Shown in pieces: positions 61,950 through 64,000 of a stretch of 64,000 bases of DNA. The notes beneath the pieces are model-generated. The model made no database searches and was not told the DNA's origin. It was given only the letters and a program-made list of their open reading frames with translations. The DNA comes from Lacipirellula limnantheis. Lineage in GTDB: Bacteria > Planctomycetota > Planctomycetia > Pirellulales > Lacipirellulaceae. The translations under genes and the position numbers were made by a program. Numbering within the stretch: the stretch's first letter is position 1; every line of letters starts with the position of its first letter. The stretch covers positions 4,803,786 to 4,867,785 of the forward strand of contig NZ_CP036339.1 of the NCBI RefSeq assembly GCF_007746075.1, read 5' to 3'.

Positions 61950-63041
61950 GTGTCGCTCAATCTCCTCGCCGCTGAAGAATGTCTCTACGATTGCATCGCG
62001 CTCGGCGAGGTGATGCTACGGCTTGACCCGGGCGAAGGACGGATTCGCCGCACGCGCTCCTTTCAGGCCTGGGAGGGGGGCGGCGAGTACAACGTCGCGC
62101 GCGGACTGCGCCGCTGCTTCGGGCTGCGCACGGCCATTGTCACGGCGCTGGTCGACAATGAAGTCGGCCGGCTCATTGAAGACTTGATGCTCCAGGGAGG
62201 CGTCGACCTGCGCTTTCTGCAATGGCAAGCGGACGACGGCATCGGCCGACGCGTACGCAACGGCTTAAACTTCACTGAGCGCGGATTCGGCGTTCGCGGC
62301 GCCCTGGGCGTCTCGGACCGGGGCCACTCCGCGGCGAGCCAGCTCAAGGCCGGCATGGTCGATTGGGATGCCATCTTCGGCGCGGCGAAGGCCCGCTGGT
62401 TTCACACTGGCGGCGTCTTCGCCGGGCTATCCGACGCGACCGCCGAGTTGGCAGTCGAAGCTTGCACCAAGGCTCACGAATACGGAGCCATCGTCTCTTA
62501 CGATCTCAACTATCGCCCCAGCCTCTGGAAGGATCGCGGCGGCGTCGATCGGGCCCGTCAAGTCAATCGTCAGTTGGCGCCGCTCGTCGACGTGATGATC
62601 GGTAACGAAGAGGATTTCTCTGCCGGCCTCGGCGTCAGCACCGGCGGAGATTCCCAGCTGCTTGAGGTGGAAGGAGACTTCGCGCGCATGGTCGCGGCCG
62701 CTGTCGCTCAGTTCCCGAACTTCAAGCTCGTGGCAACGACGCTCCGCTCGGTTCAATCGGCTACGGTCAACGATTGGTCGGCGATCTGCTGGCATGATGG
62801 AGCGATCTACCGCTCGAAGACGTATGCGTCGCTCGAAATTTTTGACCGCGTCGGCGGGGGCGACAGCTTCGCGTCGGGACTTATCTTCGGCCTGCTCACT
62901 GGTCAACCGATCCCAACTTCCCTCAATCTGGGCGCCGCCCACGGCGCGCTGGCCATGACGACGCCCGGCGATAACTCGATGGCTTCGCTCAGCGAAGTGA
63001 CCAAGTTGGCCGCCGGAGGCGATGCGCGCGTCGTTCGCTAA
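61950..63041 (+). CDS. kdgK: PfkB-family sugar kinase, probably 2-keto-3-deoxygluconate kinase
   Basis: 363 residues starting with GTG, with GGAG 7 nt upstream. Ribokinase fold: ALGEVMLRLDPGEGRIRRT at the start (KdgK-like), GGGEYNVARGLRRCFG for the substrate lid, SYDLNYRPSLWKD typical of KDG kinases, MIGNEEDF, and FDRVGGGDSFASGLIFGLL with the catalytic Asp. It phosphorylates 2-keto-3-deoxygluconate (or a similar sugar acid) to KDPG, the substrate of the KDPG aldolase encoded at 8174. It stands 115 bp after the ceramidase-like gene. Substrate assignment rests on motif resemblance, so it could be another sugar. Confidence 0.8.
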   Translation: MSLNLLAAEECLYDCIALGEVMLRLDPGEGRIRRTRSFQAWEGGGEYNVARGLRRCFGLRTAIVTALVDNEVGRLIEDLMLQGGVDLRFLQWQADDGIGRRVRNGLNFTERGFGVRGALGVSDRGHSAASQLKAGMVDWDAIFGAAKARWFHTGGVFAGLSDATAELAVEACTKAHEYGAIVSYDLNYRPSLWKDRGGVDRARQVNRQLAPLVDVMIGNEEDFSAGLGVSTGGDSQLLEVEGDFARMVAAAVAQFPNFKLVATTLRSVQSATVNDWSAICWHDGAIYRSKTYASLEIFDRVGGGDSFASGLIFGLLTGQPIPTSLNLGAAHGALAMTTPGDNSMASLSEVTKLAAGGDARVVR

Positions 63042-63121
63042 AGGATTTCCGCCGCGCTCGCCGTTGCCCCAAGCGATGGCTAGCGCAACAGGGCCAACGT
63101 CGCGACGGCGCGCCCCCCGTA

Positions 63122-64000
63122 CTAAGCAGCCGGGTCAAGCACCACTTTGATGCACCCATCTTCTTTCGCGCGGAACATATCGTACGCCCGCGGAGCCTCG
63201 CTTAGCGGCAACCGATGAGTGACCACGAAACTGGGGTCGATGCGACCTTGCTTCACGTGTTCCAACAGTTCCGGGACAAAGCGGTGGACGTGCGTCTGCC
63301 CCGTCTTGATCGTCAGGCCCTTGTTCATGATGGCGCCCAGTGGAATCTTGTCGGCAAACCCGCCGTAGACTCCTGGTACCGAAAGGGTCCCGCCTTTGCG
63401 GCAACACATTGCCGCCTGACGGAACGCATGTGGGCGCTCGGTTTCCATGAACAGATTCGTCTTCACTTTGTCGTACAGCGATTCAATCGCCGTATACCCG
63501 TGCGCCTCCATACCGACGGCATCGATGCACGCATCGGGGCCGATGCCCCCGGTAAGATCCATCAGTCGGTCATAGACGTACTCGTCATGCATATCGATCG
63601 TGATGGCGCCGCCGTCGCGCGCCATTTGCATTCGTTCCGGCACCTTCTGCTCGTCGTCGATCGCAATGATTTGTCCCGCCCCCAGCAAGGCCGCGCTCCG
63701 AATCGTGAACTGCCCGACCGGACCGCACCCCCAGATTGCCACCGTATCGTCGGGCTTGATGTCGCATTGCCAAGCGGCCATGTACCCCGTCGGATAAATG
63801 TCCGTTAGAAACACCAGTTGCTCGTCGGTGAACTCCTGCGGCATTTTTTGCAAATTAAAATCCGCGAACGGAACGCGTAAAAATTCCGCTTGTCCGCCCG
63901 CATACCCGCCCGTCAGGTGGGAGTAGCCGAACACGCCCGCGGTCGCTTGGCCATGCATCGCTTCGCCAATCGATGATTTGGGGTTGGTATTGTCACAGCA
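63122..64000 (-). CDS. Zinc-dependent alcohol/formaldehyde dehydrogenase family protein, 5' end beyond the window
   Basis: About 293 residues visible; the N-terminus runs past base 64000 (the sequence already reads CDNTNPKSSIGEAMHGQ before the first internal Met). A medium-chain dehydrogenase/reductase: GVFGYSHLTGGYAGGQAEFL, LTDIYPTGYMAAWQCDI, nucleotide-binding VAIWGCGPVGQFTI, IAIDDEQKVPERMQMAR, and DACIDAVGMEAHG. It resembles glutathione-independent formaldehyde dehydrogenase-like and related alcohol dehydrogenases. The zinc-binding N-terminal Cys residues lie outside the window, so activity cannot be fully judged. Confidence 0.88.
   Translation of the reverse strand, partial: CCDNTNPKSSIGEAMHGQATAGVFGYSHLTGGYAGGQAEFLRVPFADFNLQKMPQEFTDEQLVFLTDIYPTGYMAAWQCDIKPDDTVAIWGCGPVGQFTIRSAALLGAGQIIAIDDEQKVPERMQMARDGGAITIDMHDEYVYDRLMDLTGGIGPDACIDAVGMEAHGYTAIESLYDKVKTNLFMETERPHAFRQAAMCCRKGGTLSVPGVYGGFADKIPLGAIMNKGLTIKTGQTHVHRFVPELLEHVKQGRIDPSFVVTHRLPLSEAPRAYDMFRAKEDGCIKVVLDPAA

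Overview
The window reads as a planctomycete chromosome, most likely order Pirellulales. The evidence is a DUF1549/DUF1553 cytochrome gene paired with a DUF1501 gene, two DUF1559 pilin-like proteins, four PEP-CTERM secreted proteins (two with dockerin-like tails), GC-rich coding sequence and loosely packed genes with long intergenic gaps.

Layout. 1-2743: 3'-truncated pyruvate:ferredoxin oxidoreductase (nifJ). 3411-7529: very large glycine-rich PEP-CTERM protein. 8012-8122: integrase stub. 8174-8848: KDPG aldolase. 9175-18564: secreted and envelope proteins (LamG/propeller, DUF1549/1553, DUF1501, papain-like protease, DUF1254/1214). 19172-27188: a minus-strand RiPP operon. 27677-28146: dead IS5-type transposase. 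28265-41930: DUF1559, lipoprotein, alkylsulfatase-like enzyme, PEP-CTERM/DUF1559/PEP-CTERM set, unknown secreted protein, methyltransferase and DUF1653-cupin pair. 42325-49165: RNA-repair locus. 49756-51412: sigma-like gene and decayed mobile or kinase fragments. 51853-60148: cbb3-type terminal oxidase cluster with its copper pump. 60446-64000: ceramidase-like enzyme, KDG-kinase-like gene and a truncated alcohol dehydrogenase.

Two systems stand out. (1) The RiPP operon reads, in transcription order: a DUF692 multinuclear iron oxidase (MNIO), its probable partner, a 66-residue precursor with a mersacidin-type leader and a Cys/Ser/His core, a LanM-type dehydratase whose LanC cyclase domain is missing, a C39 peptidase-ABC exporter and an HlyD adaptor. 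Three intercistronic hairpins punctuate it. A class II dehydratase without a cyclase, combined with an MNIO on a Cys-rich core, predicts a modified peptide outside the standard lanthipeptide scheme.

(2) The RNA-repair locus has rtcR divergent from rsr (Ro60)-rtcB-rtcA, with a sigma-54 promoter before rsr. Between rsr and rtcB lies an array of five tandem Y-RNA genes. All share CGAATGC-N7-ACTACAT and a TTGTCG element, and each is closed by a different, covarying outer stem. Four carry tRNA-like domains in circularly permuted order (T-arm, closed acceptor stem, D-arm). One of these lacks the D-arm, and the first unit lacks the whole tRNA-like part. Isolated tRNA halves here are parts of these RNAs, not tRNA genes.
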